Positions 41,444 to 48,071 of a DNA stretch of 48,727 nt are shown here, piece after piece. Location of the stretch: the IMG/VR virus record IMGVR_UViG_3300032287_002670, positions 1 through 48,727 of that record; one strand, 5' to 3'. The notes below the pieces were generated by a model. It saw only the letters and a program-made list of their open reading frames with translations. It was not told the origin of the DNA and searched no databases. The translations under genes were made by a program, and so were the position numbers. The DNA is from a virus. The number at the start of each line of letters is the position of its first letter. The first letter of the stretch is position 1.

Positions 41444-41929
41444 ATGAATAATAAAAATTTATTAATAGGACTTGGCATAGCCGTTGTGGTTTATTATTTA
41501 TATAATCAGAACCAAAAGAAAAAACTTGAAACAGTTCCTTATACAGATGCGGAATTAGATAAGTTAATTACTGACCTTGTAAATAAGTCAAATGCGTTTG
41601 CTTTAAGTAAAGGTATAAAAGTGCAAGACCCACAAAAAGGAATTAACGAATTAAAAACTCGTTTTGATAATGCCAAAACTAATGGAAAAGATTTAAGCAG
41701 AGCCAATGTAGATAAGTTTTTTAAAGCATATTGGATTATGATTTTAAATCAAGAGGGAGATAAAAGTCAGGGCGTTTCTACGAAAGAAGATTCGGATTTA
41801 GTGACAAGTTTTTTTAATCAACCTCAATCTAATATGATTGCGACACAGATTTCAGACAGACCTTGTAAAAAATGGGTGCAACCATTATGTAAAACAACAC
41901 CTTGTCCTCCTATATGTGGAGAATATTAA
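41444..41929 (+). CDS. N-anchored protein with CKKWVQ Cys motif, copy 2
   Basis: A tandem paralog of 40888: span LLIGLGIAVVVYYLYN, the same QNQKKKL junction, SRANVDKF helix, and RPCKKWVQPLCKTTPCPPIC at the C-terminus. The four Cys and the Trp are kept, while the middle has diverged, so the Cys end is the constrained part. Confidence 0.75.
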   Translation: MNNKNLLIGLGIAVVVYYLYNQNQKKKLETVPYTDAELDKLITDLVNKSNAFALSKGIKVQDPQKGINELKTRFDNAKTNGKDLSRANVDKFFKAYWIMILNQEGDKSQGVSTKEDSDLVTSFFNQPQSNMIATQISDRPCKKWVQPLCKTTPCPPICGEY

Positions 41930-41948
41930 AAAATAAAATATAGAAACT

Positions 41949-42281
41949 ATGACATTAGACGCAAAACAAAAAAAGTATTTATTAATCGGAGGGGCGGTTG
42001 TATTAGGGATTTACATAATTAGTAAATGGCTTCACAGTATGCCTAAAGCCGAAAATCCTGATTTACAAACTCCTACTTTAGATGAGGAAAAAGTCCTTAA
42101 AAAAGGTTCTCAAGGGGCAGAAGTTTCTGAATTACAAAGAGTTCTTAAAAAAGATTATAATGCTATTTTGGGCGATACAGGTGTAAATAAAGACGGTATT
42201 GACGGAGATTTTGGATTATTGACTGAAGTTGCTTTAAAGAAAGCAAAAAACGTTACAGAAATATCATTAAAAGATTTATAA
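41949..42281 (+). CDS. N-anchored peptidoglycan-binding domain protein, copy 1
   Basis: After the span (YLLIGGAVVLGIYIIS), residues about 48-110 fit the PG_binding_1 domain: VLKKGSQGAEVSELQRVLKK, then DGIDGDFGLLTEVALKKAK. This three-helix domain binds peptidoglycan. Two related genes follow (42283, 42862). Anchoring it through a virion membrane suggests wall docking during entry (inference). Confidence 0.75.
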   Translation: MTLDAKQKKYLLIGGAVVLGIYIISKWLHSMPKAENPDLQTPTLDEEKVLKKGSQGAEVSELQRVLKKDYNAILGDTGVNKDGIDGDFGLLTEVALKKAKNVTEISLKDL

Positions 42282-42282
42282 T

Positions 42283-42639
42283 ATGAAAGTAGATGTTAAA
42301 GACAGAAAAACCCAATTAATTATTGGTGGAATAGTTGTAGGATTAGGGGTATTAATTTACTTCTTATTTAAAAACAAGCCTTTGGGCGTTGAGGTTATGG
42401 AAATCCCCGACCAAACTATGCCTGAACCAAGCACTTTAGATGTAAATTTAGTCTTAAAACAAGGTTCTGAAAACCCTGAAGTTGCTGAAATGCAAAGAAT
42501 TCTTATTGAAAAATACGGTCAAAATTTAGGTACTTTTGGAGATAATCAAGACGGTATTGACGGTATATTTGGTACAGTTACTTTGGCAGGTTTATTAAAA
42601 GCAAAAAATGTAAGTCAAATTGCATTAAAAGATTTATAA
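42283..42639 (+). CDS. N-anchored peptidoglycan-binding domain protein, copy 2
   Basis: The span (LIIGGIVVGLGVLIYFLF) and a Pro/Glu linker precede VLKQGSENPEVAEMQRIL and DGIDGIFGTVTLAGLLKAK. It is a close paralog of 41949, ending in the same ALKDL. The Gly-x-Gly/Asp residues of the domain turn are kept. Confidence 0.75.
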   Translation: MKVDVKDRKTQLIIGGIVVGLGVLIYFLFKNKPLGVEVMEIPDQTMPEPSTLDVNLVLKQGSENPEVAEMQRILIEKYGQNLGTFGDNQDGIDGIFGTVTLAGLLKAKNVSQIALKDL

Positions 42640-42640
42640 A

Positions 42641-42850
42641 ATGGGAAAAGGGTATTACATAGTTGGTGCGTTATTAATTGGAGTTGGTGGATATTTTCTG
42701 TATAGTAAAATTAAAAACGGAAACGTAACGTTCAATTTCAAGAATGAGGGTGTAGCAGAAGCGGAAGCAGGGAGTCATTTAGAACCACCTATGGAAACGC
42801 CTACTAACATTCCACCAAACGCAACACCACCTTTTGTTCCAACAGTTTAA
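42641..42850 (+). CDS. 69-aa N-anchored protein, Pro-rich tail
   Basis: One span (YYIVGALLIGVGGYFLY) is followed by a short strand segment (NGNVTFNFKNEG) and a Pro/Thr/Glu tail (about 45-69). It lies between peptidoglycan-binding genes and looks like the anchor and stalk of those proteins without the domain. It may be a decayed paralog or a spacer protein. Confidence 0.65.
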   Translation: MGKGYYIVGALLIGVGGYFLYSKIKNGNVTFNFKNEGVAEAEAGSHLEPPMETPTNIPPNATPPFVPTV

Positions 42851-42861
42851 AAAAATAAGTT

Positions 42862-43179
42862 ATGAAAAATAATCAAAAAGTATTATTAGTTTCAATAGGA
42901 TTAGTTGCTTTAGGAATATATTTATTCTTTAAGAAAACTCCACAACCAACTGAAGAAAAAACTAATTCAGGAAATAGCACAGAACCTGCAAAAGCAGATT
43001 ATGATAAAGTATTGAAAAAAGGCTCAAAAGGAGTTGAGGTTGGGATTCTTCAAAGAGCATTAAAACAATTAAATGATGATGAAGATTTTGGCGATAAAAC
43101 GGAGGCAAGATTAAAAGCAGTTATGAAAGTAACTCAAACATCATTGAACGATTATAATAAATTCATTACTAAAAAATAA
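42862..43179 (+). CDS. N-anchored peptidoglycan-binding domain protein, copy 3, divergent
   Basis: The span (VLLVSIGLVALGIYLFF) is followed by VLKKGSKGVEVGILQRALKQ as in the other two copies, but the DGIDGxFG turn is reduced to DEDFGDKTEARLKAVM. The domain is shortened by about 8 residues yet keeps the core helices. Binding ability is uncertain. Confidence 0.7.
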   Translation: MKNNQKVLLVSIGLVALGIYLFFKKTPQPTEEKTNSGNSTEPAKADYDKVLKKGSKGVEVGILQRALKQLNDDEDFGDKTEARLKAVMKVTQTSLNDYNKFITKK

Positions 43180-43183
43180 AAAT

Positions 43184-43663
43184 ATGAATAAGACAGTAGT
43201 CATAGCAGGAAGTTTTCTTGTATTAGGAGTTGGAGCATATTTATACTTTAGACCTAAAAAAACAGTAACGACAGGTGCGGGAACGACAGGTGCGGGAACG
43301 ACAGGTGCAGATACAACAGGTACAGGCACAACAGGTACAGGGACAACAAGCGTACCTCCAACGGGGACTACTTTGTCAACACCTGCTCAAGTCGAAGATT
43401 TGGCAAAAAAAATTGCTGAAGCAAAAAGTTTAGCAACTAAAATATCAGATAAAAGAACTAAAAGAAGTTCTTATTTAGTTATAAGTTTGAGAGATTATGC
43501 AGTTGCTTCAGGTAATGAGTTTTGGGCTAATAATGACCAAATGCTTAAAGTTTTAAAAACTAACGAAATTGCTAAATTAGAAAAAGAAATTCAAGAATTA
43601 GACGAGCAAATCGGTAAGTTGGGTTATATGGAAGTTAATGGTTCAATAGCCAAAATCGTATAA
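43184..43663 (+). CDS. N-anchored coiled-coil protein with Thr-Gly repeat stalk, copy 1
   Basis: The span (VVIAGSFLVLGVGAYLYF) and RPKK are followed by five units of TTGxG (15-bp DNA repeats), then a helical region with coiled-coil character (AEDLAKKIAEAKSLA-like stretch and KLEKEIQELDEQI). It ends MEVNGSIAKIV, nearly the same as in 43679. It is a paralog of the next gene with an expanded stalk. Confidence 0.75.
   Translation: MNKTVVIAGSFLVLGVGAYLYFRPKKTVTTGAGTTGAGTTGADTTGTGTTGTGTTSVPPTGTTLSTPAQVEDLAKKIAEAKSLATKISDKRTKRSSYLVISLRDYAVASGNEFWANNDQMLKVLKTNEIAKLEKEIQELDEQIGKLGYMEVNGSIAKIV
43268..43350 (+). repeat. 15-bp tandem repeat (acgacaggtgcggga type)
   Basis: About five and a half in-frame copies of a 15-base unit encode the Thr-Thr-Gly-Ala/Thr-Gly stalk of the 43184 protein. 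The absence of the repeat from its paralog at 43679 suggests recent expansion by slippage. Confidence 0.85.
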
Positions 43664-43678
43664 TAAATTAGAAAAATT

Positions 43679-44119
43679 ATGGACAAGAAAGCGGTAATAA
43701 TAGGAGGTATAGTTGTATTAGGTTTAGGAGCATATTTTTACTTTAAACCTAAAAAAACAGATAATTTAGGAACAGGTACTTCGGTAGGAGGATTTACTAA
43801 TCCAAATTCACAAATAAGCGTACCGCCAACAGGAGAAGTTATAACTTCCCCTGAAGAAGTTGAAAAAATTGCTCAAAAAATTGCAGATGCAAAAGCACTT
43901 GCGATAAAAATTGATGCTTTAAAGACTGAAAGACGACAAATCGCATTACAACCAAGCGGACAAGGCGGAGTTTTTGGTGGAATTGGAGGGGAAAGAGTTC
44001 AAAGTTTAATTCGTAGTGTAAGAACTAAAGAATTAGACACACAAATAGCCGATTTAGAAAAGTTGATAACTGATTTAGGGTATGCAGAAGTTAATGGAAA
44101 AATAACTAAAATTGTATAA
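43679..44119 (+). CDS. N-anchored coiled-coil protein, copy 2
   Basis: The span (AVIIGGIVVLGLGAYFYF), KPKK junction, VPPTGEVITSPEEVEKIAQKI helix start and final AEVNGKITKIV match 43184. The stalk is a short Gly/Thr/Asn stretch instead of the repeat. A Gly-rich loop (GGVFGGIGGE) replaces part of the middle. Function unknown. Confidence 0.75.
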   Translation: MDKKAVIIGGIVVLGLGAYFYFKPKKTDNLGTGTSVGGFTNPNSQISVPPTGEVITSPEEVEKIAQKIADAKALAIKIDALKTERRQIALQPSGQGGVFGGIGGERVQSLIRSVRTKELDTQIADLEKLITDLGYAEVNGKITKIV

Positions 44120-44126
44120 TTTTAAT

Positions 44127-44134
44127 TAACTTTG
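44127..44134 (+). promoter_or_regulatory. Possible promoter -7 box TAACTTTG
   Basis: TAACTTTG fits TAnnTTTG and lies in a 55-base gap that is longer than most here. A TTG lies only 12 bases upstream (44112-44114), so the upstream element is poor. It may serve the block from 44175 on. Confidence 0.3.
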
Positions 44135-44174
44135 TGAAGATAATTTAGAATTTAAAGTACAAAAAAGTCTTAAT

Positions 44175-44639
44175 ATGGCAGTAATAAATTGGAATACAGT
44201 TCCCGATTATGATGAATGGGGTGTTGATAGTTCGTGGAATTGTCAAGAGTGGATTATGTGGCATAAAACTTTAGTTCAAAAATTTAACAAATCAACTGCT
44301 AACGAAATTTGGAATTATGCTTTTGCTAAATCAGGTAGTTTAAGTGGTAATCTTGATTGCCGTACTTTTAATTCCGCTTTCAGACAATATGTAAGAGATA
44401 ACGGCTTATCGCCTTATCAAAATGCAGGAATTTTTACTCCTGTTTTGCAAGGTTATGGAACTGCAAGTGATATTGTATTAGGAGGTCTTGATACGGTATC
44501 TAATGTGAGTACAGGAATATTTGGCGGTATAAATTCTATTTTTGGAGGAGATGGTTTTAAAAAGACATTAAGCATTGTGTTGATAGTAGGCGGAGTGATA
44601 GGTGGTGCTTATGTATATAACGCATTTAAAAAACGATAA
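44175..44639 (+). CDS. Trp-rich C-anchored protein, copy 1
   Basis: The N-terminal domain reads AVINWNTVPDYDEWG, WNCQEWIMWHKTL, NEIWNYAFAKSGSLSGNLDC, FNSAFRQYV, a helical Trp/Tyr-rich module with two Cys. A Gly/Ser/Thr-rich linker and one C-terminal span (TLSIVLIVGGVIGGAYVY) follow. The next gene is a paralog. Similar modules were not recognised in named families. Confidence 0.75.
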   Translation: MAVINWNTVPDYDEWGVDSSWNCQEWIMWHKTLVQKFNKSTANEIWNYAFAKSGSLSGNLDCRTFNSAFRQYVRDNGLSPYQNAGIFTPVLQGYGTASDIVLGGLDTVSNVSTGIFGGINSIFGGDGFKKTLSIVLIVGGVIGGAYVYNAFKKR

Positions 44640-44640
44640 T

Positions 44641-45087
44641 ATGGCAGTAATAACTTGGAATAACGCACCTGATTATGATGAGTGGGGTTGGGACAATTTT
44701 TGGAAATGTGACGATTGGATAACTTGGCATAAAAAATTAGCGGAGCATTTTGGAGAAAATACCGCAACAGAAATTTGGAATTACGCATTTTCAAAAACAA
44801 CAAATTTGAGTTCTAATTTAGATTGTAATTCATTTGATTCAGCATTTAGAAAGTATGCAAAAGAACACGGATTAAAACCTAATACAGATTTGATAGTTGA
44901 AGTATTTGGCACTTCAACAGATGTTTTAACGGGTGCGCTTGGTACAACTTCAAATGTTGCTTCAGGATTATTCGGAACTGTTGATAGTCTTTTTGGGGGT
45001 AATAATTTGAAAAAAACAATAAATATAGTTCTTATAGTAGGTGGAATTATAGGTGTGGCGTATGTTTATAAATCGTTTAAAAAATAA
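44641..45087 (+). CDS. Trp-rich C-anchored protein, copy 2
   Basis: I chose the ATG at 44641 (MAVITWNNAPDYDEWG, 148 aa), two bases after the previous stop and matching the paralog's start; a longer reading from 44602 would only add the out-of-frame end of the previous gene. WKCDDWITWHKKL, TEIWNYAFSKTTNLSSNLDC and the span INIVLIVGGIIGVAYVYK align with 44175. Both Cys and the Trp positions are kept. Confidence 0.75.
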   Translation: MAVITWNNAPDYDEWGWDNFWKCDDWITWHKKLAEHFGENTATEIWNYAFSKTTNLSSNLDCNSFDSAFRKYAKEHGLKPNTDLIVEVFGTSTDVLTGALGTTSNVASGLFGTVDSLFGGNNLKKTINIVLIVGGIIGVAYVYKSFKK

Positions 45088-45092
45088 TTTTT

Positions 45093-45257
45093 ATGAAAAA
45101 TAAAAAAGTAATTGTAATTGCAACAACTTCTGTAATCGTTTTAGGGTTGCTTTATTTTGCTTTTAAAAAGGCAGATAAAAAAGACATTTCAAATGATGCT
45201 CAACTTAAAGCGGATTTTGATGCTTTGATTAAAAAAATTGATAACGCTAAAAAATAA
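45093..45257 (+). CDS. 54-aa N-anchored peptide
   Basis: One span (VIVIATTSVIVLGLLYFAF) with KNKK before and KKADKK after, then a short charged helix (DAQLKADFDALIKKIDNAKK). It fits tightly between two genes (5-base gaps). Function unknown. Confidence 0.65.
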   Translation: MKNKKVIVIATTSVIVLGLLYFAFKKADKKDISNDAQLKADFDALIKKIDNAKK

Positions 45258-45261
45258 AAAA

Positions 45262-45819
45262 ATGAACGGCGATAAAAAATTATACTTGTATTCAGGATTG
45301 GCTATTGCTTTGGCAGTAGTTGCCTATGTAGTAATTACCAAGAAAAAACCTTTGTTAAATACTGCTGATGCAACTGTCGAGGGAGAAGAAGCAGAAGAAG
45401 AAGTTGTGGTTACTCCAAGTGGAGATACAATAACAACTGAACAAGCAAGTATTGACCCTGCTTTATCAGATATTTTAAAATTACCTCTTGCTCAAATCAA
45501 GTTAAAAATGTTGAATCAAAAAGTTTACACTAAACTTGATAATGTAAACCCAAGACAATCTCCTTATGTTAATAACGGTTGGTTTGTAAATAATGGAGTT
45601 GGCGGAAAAATTACGCAAAAAGGAACGTATGCAGGAATTGTTACTGACGTTGCGCAAGACAAGGGATTGATGGCTAATTCTCAAGGGAAAGTTTATGTTT
45701 GGTTTAAAGTTAAGCCATCTGCTGAAGCAATTAAACAAATTAAAGAAGATACACCAATACTTCTTACTGCAAAAACAGACTTTTTTTGGTTGAGAGAAGA
45801 TGTTATAGTAAAAAAATAA
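45262..45819 (+). CDS. N-anchored bacterial-SH3-like protein, paralog of 39864
   Basis: I chose the ATG at 45262 (MNGDKKLYLYSG, 185 aa); an earlier in-frame ATG at 45238 lies inside the previous gene. The span (YLYSGLAIALAVVAYVVI) and acidic linker precede KVYTKLDNVNPRQSPYVNNG, YVWFKVKPS and FFWLREDVIVKK, which match 39864 (KIYTLQDKVNVRMGAGVNNG, WFRSDVVVVN). An SH3b-like fold is suggested. Confidence 0.7.
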   Translation: MNGDKKLYLYSGLAIALAVVAYVVITKKKPLLNTADATVEGEEAEEEVVVTPSGDTITTEQASIDPALSDILKLPLAQIKLKMLNQKVYTKLDNVNPRQSPYVNNGWFVNNGVGGKITQKGTYAGIVTDVAQDKGLMANSQGKVYVWFKVKPSAEAIKQIKEDTPILLTAKTDFFWLREDVIVKK

Positions 45820-45826
45820 AGAAAGT

Positions 45827-46279
45827 ATGATACGACAAAATACAACGAGAATTTATGTTTCAGACTATGATAGTCAAATGATGCCTACTGATGAAATTAC
45901 AACATACGGCACAGGTAATTCACAAGTTTCCGAGCCTGAAATTATTAATACAATAAACACTCATATAAATCCATCGCCTGTAAATAGCACGGTAAATTTT
46001 GAGCAAATTGAAGATGATTTATCACAAGTAGTACCTACTAAACCGACTAAACCGACTAAACCAAATAATAGCATTATTCCTAATACTAATACATCTAATC
46101 CTGATAAAGAGTCAAGTGCTACAACTGACGAAACAAAAACATACGTTGGTGGTGGTACAACTCCTGATTCTCAAATAGTAGTAAAAAAACCTACTACAAA
46201 ATATTTTGTTTATGGGATTGTTGGGATTGTTGTTGCGTATTTAGGTTACAAAATGTTTTTCAATAAAAAGAGTGTGTAA
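45827..46279 (+). CDS. Disordered C-anchored protein
   Basis: The 150-aa protein is largely Thr/Pro/Asn/Ser-rich and probably unfolded, with a PTKPTKPTKP repeat near 66-75, and ends in one span (YFVYGIVGIVVAYLGYKMFF) and NKK. The start RQNTTRIYVSDYDSQMMP could be a short structured tip. It reads as a flexible stalk. Family not recognised. Confidence 0.7.
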   Translation: MIRQNTTRIYVSDYDSQMMPTDEITTYGTGNSQVSEPEIINTINTHINPSPVNSTVNFEQIEDDLSQVVPTKPTKPTKPNNSIIPNTNTSNPDKESSATTDETKTYVGGGTTPDSQIVVKKPTTKYFVYGIVGIVVAYLGYKMFFNKKSV

Positions 46280-46290
46280 TTAAAAGTAAT

Positions 46291-46641
46291 ATGAGTACAA
46301 ATATGTCATTTGAAAAAGAAAGTAAAATCGTTTTAAAAATAGTTGCATTTGCTACTGTTATAACCGCCTTATCAGGGGCTTACTTTTTTTTAGTGAACAA
46401 TGTTTGGAAACCAAAAGTTGTTGTTTTAGATGCTGATTTAGAAAATGGGTTTGCTACGTTAGAATTACCTTTTGGAGATACAATTGAAATTAATGGGACT
46501 TCTGAATTTTTAGTTGTTGGAGATTGGGGAGTAAGATTTGGAACAATTATGAAAAATGGAAAAATATCATACGAAAACATACAACTATTAAGAAAAGGTT
46601 TGGTAGTAGAGTATTTAGACACTTCAAAATTTATTAAATAA
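46291..46641 (+). CDS. 116-aa N-anchored beta-rich protein
   Basis: A charged start precedes one span (IVAFATVITALSGAYFFLV), then a beta-rich domain (KVVVLDADLENGFATLELPFG, FLVVGDWGVRFGTIM, GLVVEYLDTSKFI). It may be related to 39577. The start context lacks the usual AATTATG. Function unknown. Confidence 0.7.
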   Translation: MSTNMSFEKESKIVLKIVAFATVITALSGAYFFLVNNVWKPKVVVLDADLENGFATLELPFGDTIEINGTSEFLVVGDWGVRFGTIMKNGKISYENIQLLRKGLVVEYLDTSKFIK

Positions 46642-46657
46642 TTAATTTTTTGAAGAT

Positions 46658-47020
46658 ATGGGATTCTATAAGGCAAAATTGAACGGAGTTATTTCTCGAA
46701 AAAGCAAAGACCCTAATGTTGTTTCAGGAGAAGAAGTTGCACATTTTATAAAAAAAGGCGAGTTAATTTTAGTTAAAAAAGTAGAAAGTTTGACTGATAA
46801 AAACTTGTCTTTTCCGTATAAAAAATATACACTTTGGAATGGAAATTATGCAGTTGGTATTACACAGGAGGGAGTAGAGCCGTATGTTAAAGCAAGTTTT
46901 GCAGATGTGCCTGAACATTTGTTTATTCAAATACAAAAACCAAAAGTTTATATAACTTTAGGAGTGTTATTAGTGGGTTTGGCAACATACTCAATTATTA
47001 AAGAACGACAAAATAATTAA
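46658..47020 (+). CDS. 120-aa SH3-like C-anchored protein
   Basis: The first ~90 residues are beta-rich and include HFIKKGELILVKKVE, like FKKGELVTVV in 39041, and a loop with YTLWNGNYAVG. The C-terminal span is VYITLGVLLVGLATYSII. It is a probable distant member of the anchored SH3-like group. Family otherwise not recognised. Confidence 0.65.
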   Translation: MGFYKAKLNGVISRKSKDPNVVSGEEVAHFIKKGELILVKKVESLTDKNLSFPYKKYTLWNGNYAVGITQEGVEPYVKASFADVPEHLFIQIQKPKVYITLGVLLVGLATYSIIKERQNN

Positions 47021-47022
47021 TT

Positions 47023-47235
47023 ATGGCATATACAGACGTAGGTGGCGGTGGTAGAATTTACGATGTTGGAGAGGGCGGAAGATTAGAAGACGCTTTAAAC
47101 CAACAAGAACTAATTTTTTTAGGAATTGAAAAATCTGAATCAAAGAAGAAAGATATAATTAGATACTCTATAATAGGCGTTGCAAGTGTTTTAATTATTG
47201 TTTTATTAAGTTTCGCAGTTAAAAAGAAAAAATAA
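47023..47235 (+). CDS. 70-aa C-anchored protein
   Basis: A Gly-rich start (DVGGGGRIYDVGEGGRLEDA) precedes a charged helix and one span (YSIIGVASVLIIVLLSFAV) with KKKK. The stop overlaps the next start by one base (TAATG). The tandem GGGRIYDVGEGGRLED halves look like a small internal repeat. Function unknown. Confidence 0.65.
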   Translation: MAYTDVGGGGRIYDVGEGGRLEDALNQQELIFLGIEKSESKKKDIIRYSIIGVASVLIIVLLSFAVKKKK

Positions 47236-48071
47236 TGAGCGCAGGTAAAGTTATAGAAAACGTAATTGTTTTTGGAGGGATAGGAGCAATGGCTTATTTG
47301 CTATTGAAAAAACCTATGCCTGTAAAAGTAAATTGTGAATATGACTTAAAATATATGGACACTTTGCTTAATCAAATTAAGTTAATTCAAGCAAGGGACA
47401 AAACATCTTCTGCAAATGAAAAAATAAAAAAATTATCTGACGAATATAATTCTGTATATCAAAGGTATAATGGTGCTGAATGTAAAAAAGTAATATATAC
47501 TCCTGCGGGTGGAGAAATTGATGATAGACCAACAGGTTTAGATAAAATTTGTGCTGAAAAAAAACCAACAATTTATACTGACGTAGTTCTTTATAATCAA
47601 TGTTTGGAAAATTCTATGAAAAACTCTGAACTTAATAAGCCTTTGGTTGACCCAATTGTAATGAATTCAGGTAAAGAGTGGAAAAGGTATGATTCTACAT
47701 ATCAATCTTTATATACACCGTCAGGAGAGTTAAAAGCAAATACTTGTTTAGCGGTAGATGGCTTAATAAAAGGTTTAGACGATATGATTGCCAATAGTTA
47801 TAAAATGTTGGCTCGTGGATTAAGTAATTATCAACCAATACTTGAAACACAACAACAAGCCAAAACTGATGCAATTGCTAAATTTAACAAGTTTAATTGT
47901 AGAGATAGAATTGAAGCGGAGAGAACAAGAGATTTGATAGACTTACAAAGTAAAGGCTCTATTAAAGCAGAAGAAAGCATAGTTACTAAAGGCTTCACAG
48001 AGCAAAAAACATATATAATAATAGGGGCTTTAGTTTTATTGACGGGCTTTTATGTAATTGTAAAAAAATAA
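47235..48071 (+). CDS. 278-aa two-span protein, copy 1
   Basis: The protein has an N-terminal span (VIENVIVFGGIGAMAYLLL) and a C-terminal span (TYIIIGALVLLTGFYVIV). Between them is a helical domain with several Cys (NCEYDLKYM, AECKKVIY, KICAEKK, NQCLENS, ANTCLAVDGL, FNCRDRIEAERTRDLIDLQ). Even Cys pairing suggests disulfides. Its stop overlaps the start of a paralog. The two-ended anchoring makes a loop or hairpin that faces one side of the membrane. Confidence 0.75.
   Translation: MSAGKVIENVIVFGGIGAMAYLLLKKPMPVKVNCEYDLKYMDTLLNQIKLIQARDKTSSANEKIKKLSDEYNSVYQRYNGAECKKVIYTPAGGEIDDRPTGLDKICAEKKPTIYTDVVLYNQCLENSMKNSELNKPLVDPIVMNSGKEWKRYDSTYQSLYTPSGELKANTCLAVDGLIKGLDDMIANSYKMLARGLSNYQPILETQQQAKTDAIAKFNKFNCRDRIEAERTRDLIDLQSKGSIKAEESIVTKGFTEQKTYIIIGALVLLTGFYVIVKK

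Noticed and set aside
44602-44640. An upstream ATG for the Trp-rich copy 2
   Set aside because: It lies within the end of copy 1; the ATG at 44641 aligns with the paralog's start.
45238-45261. An upstream ATG for the SH3b-like protein
   Set aside because: It lies inside the 54-aa gene that ends at 45257; the ATG at 45262 follows directly.
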